Positions 18,874-29,950 of a stretch of DNA of 64,000 nucleotides are shown here, one piece after another. A model generated the notes under the pieces. The model did no database searches and was not told where the DNA came from. It was given only the letters and a program-made list of their open reading frames with translations. Positions within the stretch are counted from its first letter, which is position 1. Each line of letters starts with the position of its first letter. The position numbers and the translations under genes were made by a program. Source of the DNA: Clarkia xantiana subsp. parviflora (Eukaryota > Streptophyta > Magnoliopsida > Myrtales > Onagraceae); contig JAPTYO010000024.1 of NCBI GenBank assembly GCA_036873135.1, forward strand, positions 1,736,001 to 1,800,000. The letters run 5' to 3'.

Positions 18874-21800
18874 ATGTTGATGACCCCCTTTACATACACC
18901 CCTCAAACACACCCCTCAGACACCACTGGCCATATGCTCATCCCTTTCCAACTTCAAGGAACCTCCAACTATCATGTTTGGAGCACGTCAATCAGGGAAG
19001 GCTTGTTGGTGAAGAACAAGCTTGGTTTTATAGATGGCACATTCACAAGATTGGATGTTGATGTCAATGATATAGTGAAATGGGATAGAGCAAATGCAAT
19101 TGTCAAGGCATGGTTGAGGAATACTGTGGCCAAGGATTTGGTGAATGGTTTGGTCTACAACACAACTGCTTCTTCCATTTGGAATGACTTGAAGGAGATG
19201 TTTGATAAAGTGGATGGCACACAAATCTTCCAATTAACAAGGGAGATTTACCAAACATCTCAAGGTGTGCTCTCCATCACTGAGTACTTTGCCAAAATGA
19301 AGCAACTCTGGGATGCTCTTGCCTCTATTGATGATTTGACTCTTCAATGTGCTGGGGACATTGCCATTGTTAATGAACACAAGGAGAAGCAGAAGTTGAT
19401 GGCATTTCTCTTGGGACTGAATGACTCCTATGGACACATTAGGAGCACCTTGCTTATGAGACAACCACTTCCCTCTCTTAGCATTGCCTTCTCTGTATTG
19501 GTACAAGAAGAAAGCCAAAGGACCATCTCTGGTTCCATTGGTGATGTGGGTGAGGCAACTGCCTTGTTCACTGGAAAGCATCCATCTTATGGTGGTGGTA
19601 GAGGTAATGGAAGAGGATATGCAAGGGGTAGAGACTTTGCAAGAGGCAATGGCATTGGAAGAGGAAATGGTTTTGGAAGAGGCAACTTTAATCCTTCAAG
19701 TGGGAGACCACTCAATACTTGCAACTATTGTGGCAAGAGAGGTCACATTGAAGACAATTGCTACATCAAGCATGGCTACTCATATGATCACCCAATTCAT
19801 CAAACCAATCCAAATGCTCCTAAGAGGAATTGGAATTCAGCCAACATTGTTGAAGAAGGTGGCAACTCAAGCACAATTGAGCATGTGGCAGCCAAGGACA
19901 AAAGGATATTTCATGGCACAGCTGACAAAAGGATCCAACATGTTGCTGCCCATAATGATCATTTTGATCATACACCCCTAAGCTTTGAAGATATGGATCA
20001 AGCTCATGTCAACATGGCAGGTATATCTAGTGATTCTATGGTTTGGATAGTTGACTCAGGTGCTACTAATCACATCACTCATCAAATTGAGTGGCTACAT
20101 GATTTGAAGAAAAGTGATTCTGATCACCAATATGTGCACTTGCCAAATGGTCACACATGCAAAGTGACTCATGTTGGTTCTTGCTCTTTCTCAAGTGGAT
20201 TCACATTGACCAACATACTTTTGGTCCCTGACTTCAAGTTCAATCTGATCTCTGTATCTAGGTTACCTAGCCAGTTAAATTGCAAAGTGATCTTTACTTG
20301 TGATCATGTGTTACTTCAGGGCCAGAGTGGCAAGTCCATGGTGATTGGGGAATGGAATAGAGGACTATACACTTTGAAGGATGTGGTGCCTTCAAGCCCA
20401 AGGAAGTTGGCAGCTGCTTGCTTGGAGAATAAGGATGAAGTATTGAGATGGCATAGGCGTTTGGGCCATGTCTCAGAACAATATTTGAACCATTTGGATG
20501 TTTTAGGCTTGAATAAGACATATGGTTGTATCAAACAATGCACTATTTGTCCTCTTGCAAAACAATCTAGATTTTCATTTCCAATCAGTGATTCTATTGC
20601 TTCAAAGCCCTTTGATTTGATTCACATGGATTTATGGGGTCCTTACAAAGTGCCAACCTTCAAGAACAATCAATACTTCTTGACCATTGTTGATGACCAC
20701 TCAAGAGCAACTTGGGTTTACTTGATGAGGCACAAAAGTGACACTTTCTTGCACATCAAGAATTTCTTAATCATGGTGAAGAATCAATTTAGAACAATGG
20801 TCAAGACTTTGAGGAGTGATAATGGGACTGAGTTCATCAATTCAGTGTGCAAAGGTTTGCTTCTTCAATTTGGCATCCTCCATCAAACTAGTTGTGTGCA
20901 TACACCACAACAAAATGGAAGGGTGGAACGCAAACATAGGGACATCCTCAACATTGCTAGAGCTATAAGATTTCAAGCATCCATGCCTTTGAGGCATTGG
21001 GGGTATTGCATACTCAATGCTTGTTACTTGCTCAATAGGCTACCCACTTCTATCTTGAAGTTCAAGTCACCTATAGAAGTGTTATATGGCAAAGCTCCTT
21101 CCCTTCATCACTTGAGAACTATAGGTTGTCTATGTTTTTCAACCAAATTGAACAACCATGACAAGTTTAGTCCAAGAGTTGAACCATGCATCCTAATGGG
21201 ATACTCAACATCCCAAAAAGGATACCTTGTGATGAACATTTCAAACTCAGTGTTTCATGTTTCAAGGGATGTTCATTTCCATGAAGATATCTTTCCCTTT
21301 AGCATGTCAAAGGATGCTCTAAAGGCTCTTATTCCATCTTGCTTGGGTGTCAAGCAACCATTTGAGGATTTCCCACCTGAGGATCCATTTTATTTTGACA
21401 TGGATGCATCAAACAACACTCCTCCCATTGAGGTTGCTACACCTCAAATGGATGATCAAGCACCTCAGATTGAGGACCAACCACCTCAACAACCAATTGA
21501 AGAAGAAGCACCCCAACCTTCCAATCTAAGAAGGAGCCTAAGAATTGCACAACTACACCCACCACCTCCTACGAGGAGTGCAAGGCTTGCTGAACTCAAA
21601 CAAAGATCAAGTCCAAATGCCATTTTTGGTATGGAGAAGTATGTATCCTATGACAACTTGGGTCCACAATACAAATGCTTCTTGGCTGCTTTTGACAAGA
21701 TCAAAGAACCAACCACCTATAAACAAGCAATCAAAGACCCAAAATGGATCTTAGCTATGAAGGAAGAAATGCAAGCCCTTCAGAACAACAAAACTTGGGA

Positions 21801-23316
21801 GGTAATGGAACTCCCACAAGGCAAATCTTCAATTGGTTGCAAATGGGTATTTAAGGTCAAATATAATTCTGATGGTTCCATTGAAAGATACAAAGCAAGA
21901 TTGGTTGCCAAGGGATTCACTCAAATTGAAGGGACTGATTTCAATGAGACATTCTCCCCTGTGGTCAAAATGGACACAGTGAGAATCATATTAGCTTTGG
22001 CAGCTGCCAAATCATGGGGATTGTACCACATGGATGTAAACAATGCATTTCTTCAAGGTGATCTAAATGAAGAAGTGTATATGGACATTCCCCAAGGTTT
22101 CAATCATTCCAAGTCTCTTGAGGGATATCCCAAACATGTGTGCAAGCTCAACAAGTCCTTGTATGGTCTCAAACAAGCTTCAAGACAATGGAACATCAAG
22201 CTCACCCAAACCTTATTGAAGAATGGTTACAAACAATGTGCCTCAGATCATTCCTTGTTCACCAAGATACAAGGTGATGACAAAGTTTTTCTTCTCACCT
22301 ATGTTGATGATCTTCTAATCACTGGCTCCAACACCAAGATGATCAATCAATTGAAGAACACACTCCAAACACACTTCAAATTGAAGGACTTAGGAGACTT
22401 GAGGTACTTTTTGGGACTAGAAGTTGCAAGATCAGATAGAGGTCTTGTAATCAACCAAAGGAAGTATGCAATTGAGCTTATTGAAGATGCTGGCCTAGGG
22501 GCTGCAAGGCCTGCTGAAACCCCTATGGAGTTCAATGTCAAACTCACCACACATGAGTATGACAAAGCAACTCATTCAAACACTGATGATACACTCTTGG
22601 AGGATGCCACTTCTTATAGGAGGATCATTGGCAAGTTGCTTTACCTTACCATGACAAGGCCAGACATTAGCTTTTCAGTACAAAGACTTAGTCAATTTGT
22701 TGACAAGCCAAAGAAGTCACATCATGATGCAGTCATAAGAGTCATTAGATACATTAAAGGCACTCCAGGACAAGGATTGATCTATCCTTCCAACAACAAA
22801 CTCAATTTGAGTTTGTTTTGTGATTCTGATTGGGCTGCTTGCCCTTTTAGTAGGAAATCAGTGAGTGCTTATTGTGTCAAGCTAGGTGATGCCATGATAG
22901 CCTGGAAGGTAAAGAAGCAAGACACAATTTCCTTATCAAGTGCTGAAGCAGAGTATAGATGTCTAAGAGTTGCAATTCAGGAGGCACTTTGGGTGGGGAG
23001 AATCCTCAAGGAACTTGGCATACAAGTAAATCTTCCTATCCCAATACACACAGATAGCCAGGCAGCTGTGAAGATTGCAAAGAATCCCATGTTCCATGAG
23101 CGCACCAAGCACATTGAGTTAGACTGCCACTTCACAAGACATCATATTCAACAAGGGATCATTGGTGTCCATTACAATCCTTCAAAGGAACAACTTGCTG
23201 ACTTGCTTACCAAGGCATTGGTAAAGAATCAACACTTAGCTTTGCTAAAGCTATATGGAATCAAGGATGTCTTCCAGGAAAGAAGAGAAGAAGAAGAAAA
23301 GGATGGGAGAATATAG
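18874..23316 (+). CDS. Copia H gag-pol polyprotein (1480 codons)
   Basis: A single uninterrupted frame carries the copia order. Gag (roughly residues 15-230: NYHVWSTSIREGLLVKNKLGF) precedes a Gly/Arg-rich stretch and a CCHC knuckle at about 283-296 (CNYCGKRGHIEDNC). Protease has WIVDSGATNHIT with Asp394. Integrase has a finger from His527 to the CTIC pair near 556, a catalytic triad Asp586, Asp649, Glu685 (36 residues between the last two) and WVYLM. RT lies at about 973-1220 with YVDDLLITG at 1143. RNase H has CDSDWAACPFSRKS (Asp1317) and SSAEAEYR. All catalytic residues seen are intact. ATG 18874 is the first in-frame ATG; the natural start at 18858 is one frame off (see leader), so gag may lack its first residues. 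It replicates through cytoplasmic particles and nuclear integration in known relatives. Probably active until recently. Confidence 0.9.
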   Translation: MLMTPFTYTPQTHPSDTTGHMLIPFQLQGTSNYHVWSTSIREGLLVKNKLGFIDGTFTRLDVDVNDIVKWDRANAIVKAWLRNTVAKDLVNGLVYNTTASSIWNDLKEMFDKVDGTQIFQLTREIYQTSQGVLSITEYFAKMKQLWDALASIDDLTLQCAGDIAIVNEHKEKQKLMAFLLGLNDSYGHIRSTLLMRQPLPSLSIAFSVLVQEESQRTISGSIGDVGEATALFTGKHPSYGGGRGNGRGYARGRDFARGNGIGRGNGFGRGNFNPSSGRPLNTCNYCGKRGHIEDNCYIKHGYSYDHPIHQTNPNAPKRNWNSANIVEEGGNSSTIEHVAAKDKRIFHGTADKRIQHVAAHNDHFDHTPLSFEDMDQAHVNMAGISSDSMVWIVDSGATNHITHQIEWLHDLKKSDSDHQYVHLPNGHTCKVTHVGSCSFSSGFTLTNILLVPDFKFNLISVSRLPSQLNCKVIFTCDHVLLQGQSGKSMVIGEWNRGLYTLKDVVPSSPRKLAAACLENKDEVLRWHRRLGHVSEQYLNHLDVLGLNKTYGCIKQCTICPLAKQSRFSFPISDSIASKPFDLIHMDLWGPYKVPTFKNNQYFLTIVDDHSRATWVYLMRHKSDTFLHIKNFLIMVKNQFRTMVKTLRSDNGTEFINSVCKGLLLQFGILHQTSCVHTPQQNGRVERKHRDILNIARAIRFQASMPLRHWGYCILNACYLLNRLPTSILKFKSPIEVLYGKAPSLHHLRTIGCLCFSTKLNNHDKFSPRVEPCILMGYSTSQKGYLVMNISNSVFHVSRDVHFHEDIFPFSMSKDALKALIPSCLGVKQPFEDFPPEDPFYFDMDASNNTPPIEVATPQMDDQAPQIEDQPPQQPIEEEAPQPSNLRRSLRIAQLHPPPPTRSARLAELKQRSSPNAIFGMEKYVSYDNLGPQYKCFLAAFDKIKEPTTYKQAIKDPKWILAMKEEMQALQNNKTWEVMELPQGKSSIGCKWVFKVKYNSDGSIERYKARLVAKGFTQIEGTDFNETFSPVVKMDTVRIILALAAAKSWGLYHMDVNNAFLQGDLNEEVYMDIPQGFNHSKSLEGYPKHVCKLNKSLYGLKQASRQWNIKLTQTLLKNGYKQCASDHSLFTKIQGDDKVFLLTYVDDLLITGSNTKMINQLKNTLQTHFKLKDLGDLRYFLGLEVARSDRGLVINQRKYAIELIEDAGLGAARPAETPMEFNVKLTTHEYDKATHSNTDDTLLEDATSYRRIIGKLLYLTMTRPDISFSVQRLSQFVDKPKKSHHDAVIRVIRYIKGTPGQGLIYPSNNKLNLSLFCDSDWAACPFSRKSVSAYCVKLGDAMIAWKVKKQDTISLSSAEAEYRCLRVAIQEALWVGRILKELGIQVNLPIPIHTDSQAAVKIAKNPMFHERTKHIELDCHFTRHHIQQGIIGVHYNPSKEQLADLLTKALVKNQHLALLKLYGIKDVFQERREEEEKDGRI
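23300..23311 (+). promoter_or_regulatory. Polypurine tract of copia H
   Basis: AGGATGGGAGAA stands directly before the 3' LTR start TATAGAG and overlaps the last codons of the polyprotein. Confidence 0.75.
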
Positions 23317-23587
23317 AGTATATAAGTTGATATGCTCACATTGCAACTTGTTACTTACACTTGCATTTACTTCCATCATGTCATTAGATGATTGTATAAG
23401 GCTATTATATGGTGCATATATCATGTAGTACATGTTACATGGTGTATGCACCTTGGTGCACCAAGTTAGGCACATAGCATAGTTAGTCCTAGTTGGTGAT
23501 CTTTATCACCTAGTATATATAGTTTACCTATTGCATTGTAATCCCTAATCATCAATCAACAAATGATTCAATCTACTAAAGCTTATA
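23312..23587 (+). repeat. 3' LTR of copia H
   Basis: 276 bp, near-identical to the 5' LTR. Differences lie around CACATAGCATAG, GATCTTTATC, an extra TA in TATATATAG, and TTGCATTG. Confidence 0.9.
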
Positions 23588-23697
23588 TATTGCCCCCGGA
23601 TGCTAGGCTCCTGGAGACCCATAGTTGGTACTTGGCTGCTACTCCCTTTTGTTTGTTGCCATCGAGCACAGGTAGTAGGCTACGTGCTTGTTGATCG

Positions 23698-23716
23698 AAT
23701 CCGCAGACGTTGCCAA
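23698..23716 (-). promoter_or_regulatory. Primer binding site of element G
   Basis: The minus strand reads TTGGCAACGTCTGCGGATT right after the LTR end. It matches the TTGGCGCCGTCTGCGGG of NA2 except GC to AA and a later base, so it is a decayed or variant form of the same site. Confidence 0.65.
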
Positions 23717-24627
23717 TGTTTGCTCACGAGTTTCCTTCGTGGGCTTCTCCTTCCGTTATCTCTTTCTTCCTGGGCTTCTCCTCCTAGTATTTCCGCTCCG
23801 TGGGCTTATTCTTCTCATATATCTGTAAATGGGCACCAGTGAGGGGGTTCCCGGTAAGCCCACTGTTTGCACCCAGTGTCCCGAGTGCCTTCTTGTTTCG
23901 GACCTCCGCCCTTCCTTCTCCTTGAGATACGTGCTGGGCAATATCGAGACCACGAGGGAGGTCGTACTCGATGAGCCATCTCCGATACTTCAATGAGTAT
24001 AAGCTTTTAGAGAGAAAGTAAGTGCTAGAGAGAGATAGCACGATTACCCTTGAATGGTGGGAGGGGAGCTCTTATTTATAGAGTTCCTATTGAACCGCCC
24101 CTGTTCCAGTGCTTTCCTGGTCCGGTTGTGGCAGTTTCGTAATATAAGTTGGCCTTGACCGTAAATATGGTGCACTTGACCTCGGTTCGACCGTGAATGA
24201 AGTTGACATGCCTAAGTGTTGTAAAATGGCCTTCGAGGGCAAGCCCTGGGCGGTATGTCGTCCGGGGATGGAGGTCCGGACGAGGGAACTTTTCCAGACG
24301 GAGGGGGGATACGCAGACGGGTATACTCAAGGTCCCTCTCGAGTTACCCTAGCGAGGGGACCTCGTTAGGGTAACCCGAGCGGGAGGACCCTGCTCGGGT
24401 TACCCGAGCGAGGGGTCCTCGTTCGGGTAACCCGAGCGGGATGGCCCCGCTTGGGTCGCCCTCGAGGGAATTTTTCCCTCGGGGCCTTCTTAGTGGGCTT
24501 TGCCACCCGTGTCGTTCTTGGGCCTAAATGATGGGCCTCGGGTGTCCGTTTTCCAAGTTTCGGATTATAATCGATTACGGCCTATTTATCGGGTCCAATT
24601 TATGATAGCTTGGGTGTATATCCATCA
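23717..24627 (-). repeat. 5' LTR of element G (911 bp)
   Basis: Plus-strand ends are TGTTTGCTCACGAG and ...GTGTATATCCATCA, the latter close to the NA LTR end. Minus-strand TATA box TATAAATA is near 24071-24078. About 24331-24470 holds an array of 33-36-bp palindromes with arms such as CGGGTTACCCGAGCG. The conserved R-region motif is at 23976-23993. The right-hand flank is GCGTC (24628-24632). Confidence 0.75.
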
Positions 24628-24755
24628 GCGTCAATGCCTCTATCCAAACTTATGGTTACAACATTTTTATGCTTGCATTCCTGCACCCATGATCACAACA
24701 CGGTTGCGCTCGCGTCCATATCCATGCTTGTGTCCATGTGCATGTTAGCGCACAC
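24628..24755 (+). mobile_element. Element F interior, fragment left of NA2
   Basis: CATG-rich sequence continuing at 35050 across NA2, since CACAC at 24751-24755 is the NA2 target duplication. It resembles the reverse complement of the 3' interior of NA elements (3590-3900), placing it in the 3' interior of F. Confidence 0.5.
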
Positions 24756-25814
24756 TGTTAGGTTATAAAGTCTAGGTCAACGGGTCGTCAATCTAGAGTT
24801 TATCTCCCACTAGTGAAATGTCGGGTTCAGTGCTCCTAGGACTAGTCGTTCTGATCCGTGCCCTTATACTCCCTTGGGGTAGTCGTTCTGATCCCTGCCC
24901 TTATACTCTCTTGGGGTAGTCGTTCTGATATGTGTCCTTCTCTTCTCTCCTTCTGACCTCCTTTCCTTCTCTACTTCTGACCTCCTGAGGCTTGTACTTC
25001 TTACCCCTGGGGCTTGTCCTACTGCTCTATGCTCTTCTGCTTCCTTGGTTCTCTTCTCCTTGCCACCCTGCAAGAGGGGCAATACCAGGCACAGAGGGGG
25101 GGGGGGGTGGTGCCTGATGAACCCTCTCCGATGCCTAAGTCAGTACGGTTTTAGAGAGATAAAGCTAGAGAGATGTCAGAGCAAAATTGTGCCACTTGCC
25201 AAGATGTCCGAATGAATAGTGGAGGTGGGGTATTTATAGGCAACGGTGTCATTAAGGTGGCTTAATGACATCGTTAACCTTTAAACACAATTAAATAACC
25301 TTTAAGCACATAATTAAGACCTTAGGATTCGGAGAAGGTAGGCGGAGTGGACCGAGTGTGGGAGTCCGAAAATGGTGCCGGGGCCCTTGGGGGGAGGAAA
25401 AATCTGACCCCCAGGGGTAGGGGTTGGGTGAGGGCACCCAACCCCTCCTAGGGAGGATGGGGTTGGCCAACCCCATCCCCCCTAGGGGAGATCGGGTTGG
25501 CCGACCCGATCTCTCCTAGGAGAGATCGGGTTGGCTGACCCGATCTCTCCTAGGAGAGATCGGGTTGGCCGACCCGATCTCTCCTAGGAGAGATCGGGTT
25601 GGTCCACCCGATCTCCCCTAGGGGAGGTCGGGTGTGGCCACCCAACCTCACCTAGGCGAGTCTGACTCGGCCGGACGAGCGCTTCGGCCTCGTCCGAGCC
25701 GTTGGTGTTTTCGCGAAGGGTTCGGGTTGAAGTTTCGATTTACAATCATTAACGGGATGATAAAAACACAACGGTTTGGAAGTCAACGGGTTCAAATTGG
25801 GCGTATATCCATCA
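24756..25814 (-). repeat. 3' LTR of NA2 (1059 bp)
   Basis: Plus-strand TGTTAGG...CCATCA. It has two 24-bp CTTCTCTCCTTCTGACC units, a run of 12 G (about 25096-25107), a minus-strand TATA box near 25230, and four 34-bp palindromes (about 25484-25620). Confidence 0.93.
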
Positions 25815-27103
25815 CATGCCCCCGAGTCAACCAATGGCCTAACCCTTGATTGACTCTATTTTAGGATGGTATGACACGCGCAATTTGAAACCGGGGTTTT
25901 ACCTTCTTGTCTGGATGCTTGCTTACCCATGGATGCGTGCCTCTGACTCTGCCCCCTGCCTTATGAGATAGAGGAATTGTAAACGTCAGAGTAGCACGGA
26001 CGTGTGCCTAGGCACGCGTCCGTCTGAGGTGGGAATAATAAACCTATCTTTGCCACAGGCGTATACTCAAAAAATACACGCTCGCATAGGAATGCAATTA
26101 TGAATGCAACTAAGTGACTTATGCTCCAATTTCATGTCGGGATAAGTCTAAGTGAAGAAAAATTTCAATTTTGGTCCGAAATTTTTCTAAGTATGGGATA
26201 CTAGAAAATATGCCTATAGGATGTTAACTAGGAGTGAACATGGACATATCATGAACATGAGGATGTGTACTAGCATACATGCAAATAGGAACATAAGGAT
26301 GAGAGTGAGTGGAGACATGCTGCGATTGTAGTCATGAATGTATGCATGAATATATGGCGGCCATGTGCATGGACGTCTAAATGTTTGAACACATGGGAGT
26401 GTGTATGTGGGCATGCATATGAGTGCAAGCATGAACATGTATGTATGGATGGGTTGTGAGTATAAGCATGAGTGATGACATTGATGTATCTGTAGGTGTT
26501 AATCATGAATATGAGCATAAGTGCAAGGGTGAGAGCATAGACCTCTCCTTTACTTGAGGGTAGGAACTCTGCCACTCAATGGGACGCAACGTCCCGCCTT
26601 CCTCGTACTAGCGCGAGCATTGTCCATTAACCTCGACCTTCGGCATGTGTATCATTTTTCTTTCATCCGTTGGAGCATGCGTATAGCTCTTGACCTTTAC
26701 CCTGCAATTTGTTCCCCATAAAAGTGGGGGTGAAAATTCTTACAAGCTTTCTTCTTACCGCCGCGAGCGAAGGGGTCTATTGACATGTGTTAAGGGTTGA
26801 CCCTTCCTTCGGATGCGTTGGAGCGTTGCTCCATTTGGGGGAACTAAAAGTTCACCCTCTTCCATTGGTGTTAAGGTTGCCCCCGTAGTAGGCGTATCTC
26901 GCCCCTCCATGAGTAAGGGTCGATCTTTGCGTTGGTTGCTCGTATAGATGACTCAATTTTGGGAAGCTTTCTTCTTCAGACAGGGAGACCTTGAAGATCG
27001 TTTTCCAAGGTAATCAGACCAAATTTGACCGTCCGTTGGATCAGATGAGAGGGAAGAACCCTCTAGTTCTGCTTATTAGGCCAAGAAATTTTCTAAGTCA
27101 GGG
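25815..27103. other. Polypurine tract and non-coding 3' interior of NA2
   Basis: The polypurine tract (minus strand CTCGGGGGCATG, 25815-25826) abuts the LTR. The rest is the CATG-rich interior seen in NA1, with no gene recognised. Confidence 0.6.
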
Positions 27104-27709
27104 ATGGCTGCTAATGTTTCCAGTATGTTCTTTTTCCCTTCTCTTTTCTTTGTGATATACTTATGATTGTTCTCATGCTGCTTCCTTCTTGTTGTTAGAG
27201 CGTTCTTCCCTGGTTACCGAATGGTTCTTGTGGAGGGTGAGAGTTCAAGTCAATCTAAATCCAAGGCGCGAAAATCTGACTCTGAGGTCGGGCCCTCGGC
27301 TGCCAAGGAGAAAGAAACCGCGAGAGGCTCTCCTTCAAGTGCCCCCTTGCTGACTCCCTCCCCTGATAAGGAGGTAGTGGTTGAAGAGGCGACCTCTTTG
27401 CTAGACAAAAGGAAAAAACCTGTGGCTGGCGATGGGGTGATCGTAGGTCTTGATGTCTCTTCTCTATCCCCTGCCCCCCAGCCGAGGGGCCGAGTCTCAA
27501 GTTTATTTCATCTTCATATGGATTTGACGACTTTTGAAGGTGTCTTTGTCTTTCCTATGGGTTATGTTATTAACCCCTGCGTTGAAGATTTTTCTTTTGG
27601 TGACGGGTGTGATCATCATCTTACATTGAGGTTCCCCTCTCTTGCCATGGCTCTGATTAAGATAGCAAATTCTTGCTTTGGAGTTTGGTGGAGACTGCTC
27701 TTGAATTAG
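27104..27709 (+). pseudogene. Antisense reading frame near the 3' end of NA2
   Basis: The counterpart of 4583-5188 in NA1: the same upstream ATG (27104), intron-like T-rich segment and 180-codon frame (27167-27709). Changes relative to NA1 are mostly missense and the frame is kept. It probably derives from a Tat antisense ORF; coding is not established. Confidence 0.4.
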
Positions 27710-27994
27710 CCTCTACTAGTGTCGTAGTTGTGATCGTTGTGGGGATCGTTTTGTTATATGCCCTCAATAGTGCTTGTCGTGATTCTTTGCTTCATGGTTG
27801 ATTTCGTGAGATATGGAGGTTGTCTTCATATAAGTCCATACCTTTGATGAGCGTATGAATGGTGTTGTTTTTCCCTTTTTCTTGAACCTCCTCCTAAGGC
27901 TAGGCGTAGCCTTTTGATGTTCGTGATCGGGATGGTGTCTTTACAATGCATGTCTTTGACAGATGTTTTATGACGTGCTGTCATGATAATCACT

Positions 27995-28325
27995 TCGGGG
28001 TATGTGGACGTGATAGCCACTTCGTGATGTGTCGGAGTGATAGCCCTTCTGTAGTGTGTGGACATGATAGCCAGTTCAGGGTATGTGGACGTGATAGCCA
28101 CTTCAAGGTATGTGGACATGATAGCCACTTCAAGGTATGTGGACATGATAGCCACTTCAAGGTATGTGGACGTGATAGCCACTTCAAGGTATGTGGACAT
28201 GATAGCCACTTCAAGGTATGTGGACATGATAGCCACTTTAAGGCATGTGGACATGATAGCCACTTCAAGGTATGTGGACATGATAGCCACTTCAGTGTAT
28301 GTGGACATGATAGCCACATCACGAT
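27995..28325. repeat. 27-bp tandem array in NA2
   Basis: About ten clear units of the GTGGACATGATAGCCACTTC type, with GTGGACGTGATAG variants interspersed. The order of variants differs from NA1, consistent with gain and loss of units. Confidence 0.9.
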
Positions 28326-28999
28326 GTATGGAGTTGTGCTTTAGTATTCCTTTCTCATTGGAGAGCCTTTATTGCTATAGTTGCCTTTTGTGTAGGCTAT
28401 GTTTGTTGGGTTAGGTCCCGATGTCTCGTCTTGTCGGATGTTGTATCCTTTATGCTCTTTAGATGTCTCCTTCATGAGTTGTGCTTGACGATGTTCAAGT
28501 CTGATACGAGCATAGGTCACGCGAGGGCGACATGCATGACAATAACATTTGTCGGCGGTTGATTTGTGTGACTTGTAAGGCAATTCTCTTCTTGATGGGT
28601 CGAGCTTATTTTGAGAGCTTTGACCTTCGGATTTCATGTCTTTGCTATCCTTCTTGGTGGTGTTGGGTTCCTTTGAGATACTTCTCTTGACTTGTGATAT
28701 GGGTGGTAGGATAACTCGTTACTTTTCATGATAACCTCTTGTGCTTATGTATATGATCCTTTGGTCATGGACTTCTCCTTTGTATATGCTTTCCTTTCTT
28801 TATCTTTCTTTTGTGCTTTCCTTCACATCATACCTGCTATCTCATCAAGAAAAAACATTATGTGTTCTTTATACAACCTTACTTTAAGATTACTTTCTCA
28901 TGGGATTCTTCTGAGCATGGTATCCTTCTAAGCATGGTATCCTTCTAAGAATGGTGTGATGATCTCTTCTGATACCCCTTACACGGTATACGTTGTACT
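28326..28999. other. Interior of NA2 with shortened 17-bp array
   Basis: Same sequence as NA1 5801-6534. The AGCATGGTATCCTTCTA array (28914-28955) has only two to three units. No gene recognised. Confidence 0.55.
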
Positions 29000-29950
29000 G
29001 TTAGACCAAAGATACGCTCTTGGTGGGCGTTGAAATCTGTTCACGAGACAGGCTCTCGGACGGCACTTAACGTTTCACAGGATAGGCTCCCGGAGGGCAC
29101 AGGTTAGTCCACCGATACGTTCTTGACGGGTGTCAAAATCTGTTCACGAGACAGGCTCTCGGACGGCACTTAACGTTTCACAGGATAGGCTCCCGGAGGG
29201 CACAGGTTAGTCCACCGATACGTTCTTGACGGGTGTCAAAATCTGTTCACGAGACAGGCTCTCGGACGGCACTTAACGTTTCACAGGATAGGCTCCCGGA
29301 GGGCTCAGGTTAGACCAAAGATACGCTCCTGGTGGGCGTCGAACTGGTAGTTTGAAATCTACCTCAAGATACGCTCTTGGGGGCGTCGAACTGGTAGTGT
29401 TTTTTCTACCTCAAGATACGCTCTTGGGGGCGTCGAACTGGTAGGTTGCAAATCTACCTCAAGATACGCTCCTGGGGGCGTCGAAATTCGTAGTTTTTGG
29501 AAACCACTCTCAAGATACGCTCTTGGTGCGTCGAAGGTCGTAGTGTATAAACTACTCTCAAGATACGCTCTTGGGGGCGTCGAAGGTCGTAGTATGAACA
29601 CTACTCTCAAGATACGCTCTTGGGGGCGTCGAAATTCGTAGTTTTTGGAAACCACTCTCAAGATACGCTCTTGGTGCGTCGAAGGTCGTAGTGTATAAAC
29701 TACTCTCAAGATACGCTCTTGGGGGCGTCGAAAGTCGTAGTATGAACACTACTCTCAAGATACGCTCTTGGGGGCGTCGAAGATCGTAGTATAAAAAATA
29801 CTCTCAAGATACGCTCTTGGGGGCGTCGAATCTGATCGCGGGATAGGCTCCCGGAGGGCACAGGGTTCGTAGTTTTAGAACTACTCTCAAGATACGCTCT
29901 TGGGGGCGTCGAATGTGTTCGCGGGATTGGCTCCCGGAGGGCTCATAATA
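29000..29950. repeat. Hairpin-rich tandem array in NA2
   Basis: Three ~120-bp units (29000-29310), then about 12 short units. These combine the CAAGATACGCTCTTG hairpin with a second stem of GGTAG/CTACC or GTAGT/ACTAC type and a variable loop. Confidence 0.85.

Larger units (their letters stand above)
17833..23587 (+). mobile_element. Ty1/copia element H, nearly intact, with TA...TA LTR termini
   Basis: LTRs at 17833-18106 (274 bp) and 23312-23587 (276 bp) both begin TATAGAGTATATAAG and end AAAGCTTATA. They are flanked by the perfect 5-bp duplication TATTG (17828-17832 and 23588-23592). The LTR ends are thus TA...TA, not TG...CA; the TG just before the left LTR is part of the target site and is absent at the right LTR. 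About five substitutions and one 2-bp indel separate the LTRs, so the insertion is young. The interior holds a primer site, a leader, one long gag-pol frame and a purine tract. Confidence 0.92.
23593..24627 (-). mobile_element. Element G, primer site and 5' LTR
   Basis: The continuation of G beyond copia H: short 5' interior (23593-23695), primer site and a complete 5' LTR (23717-24627), all on the minus strand. Everything downstream of G's gag start was lost at the junction with A (17680/17681). Its LTR differs from that of A, so A and G are not two ends of one element. Confidence 0.7.

Noticed and set aside
17831..23587. TG...CA borders for copia H
   Set aside because: The right LTR has AA in place of TG, and only TA...TA borders yield a perfect 5-bp duplication.
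566..24627. One large minus-strand element from 566 to 24627
   Set aside because: The two outer LTRs are different sequences, so this is a fusion of A and G.
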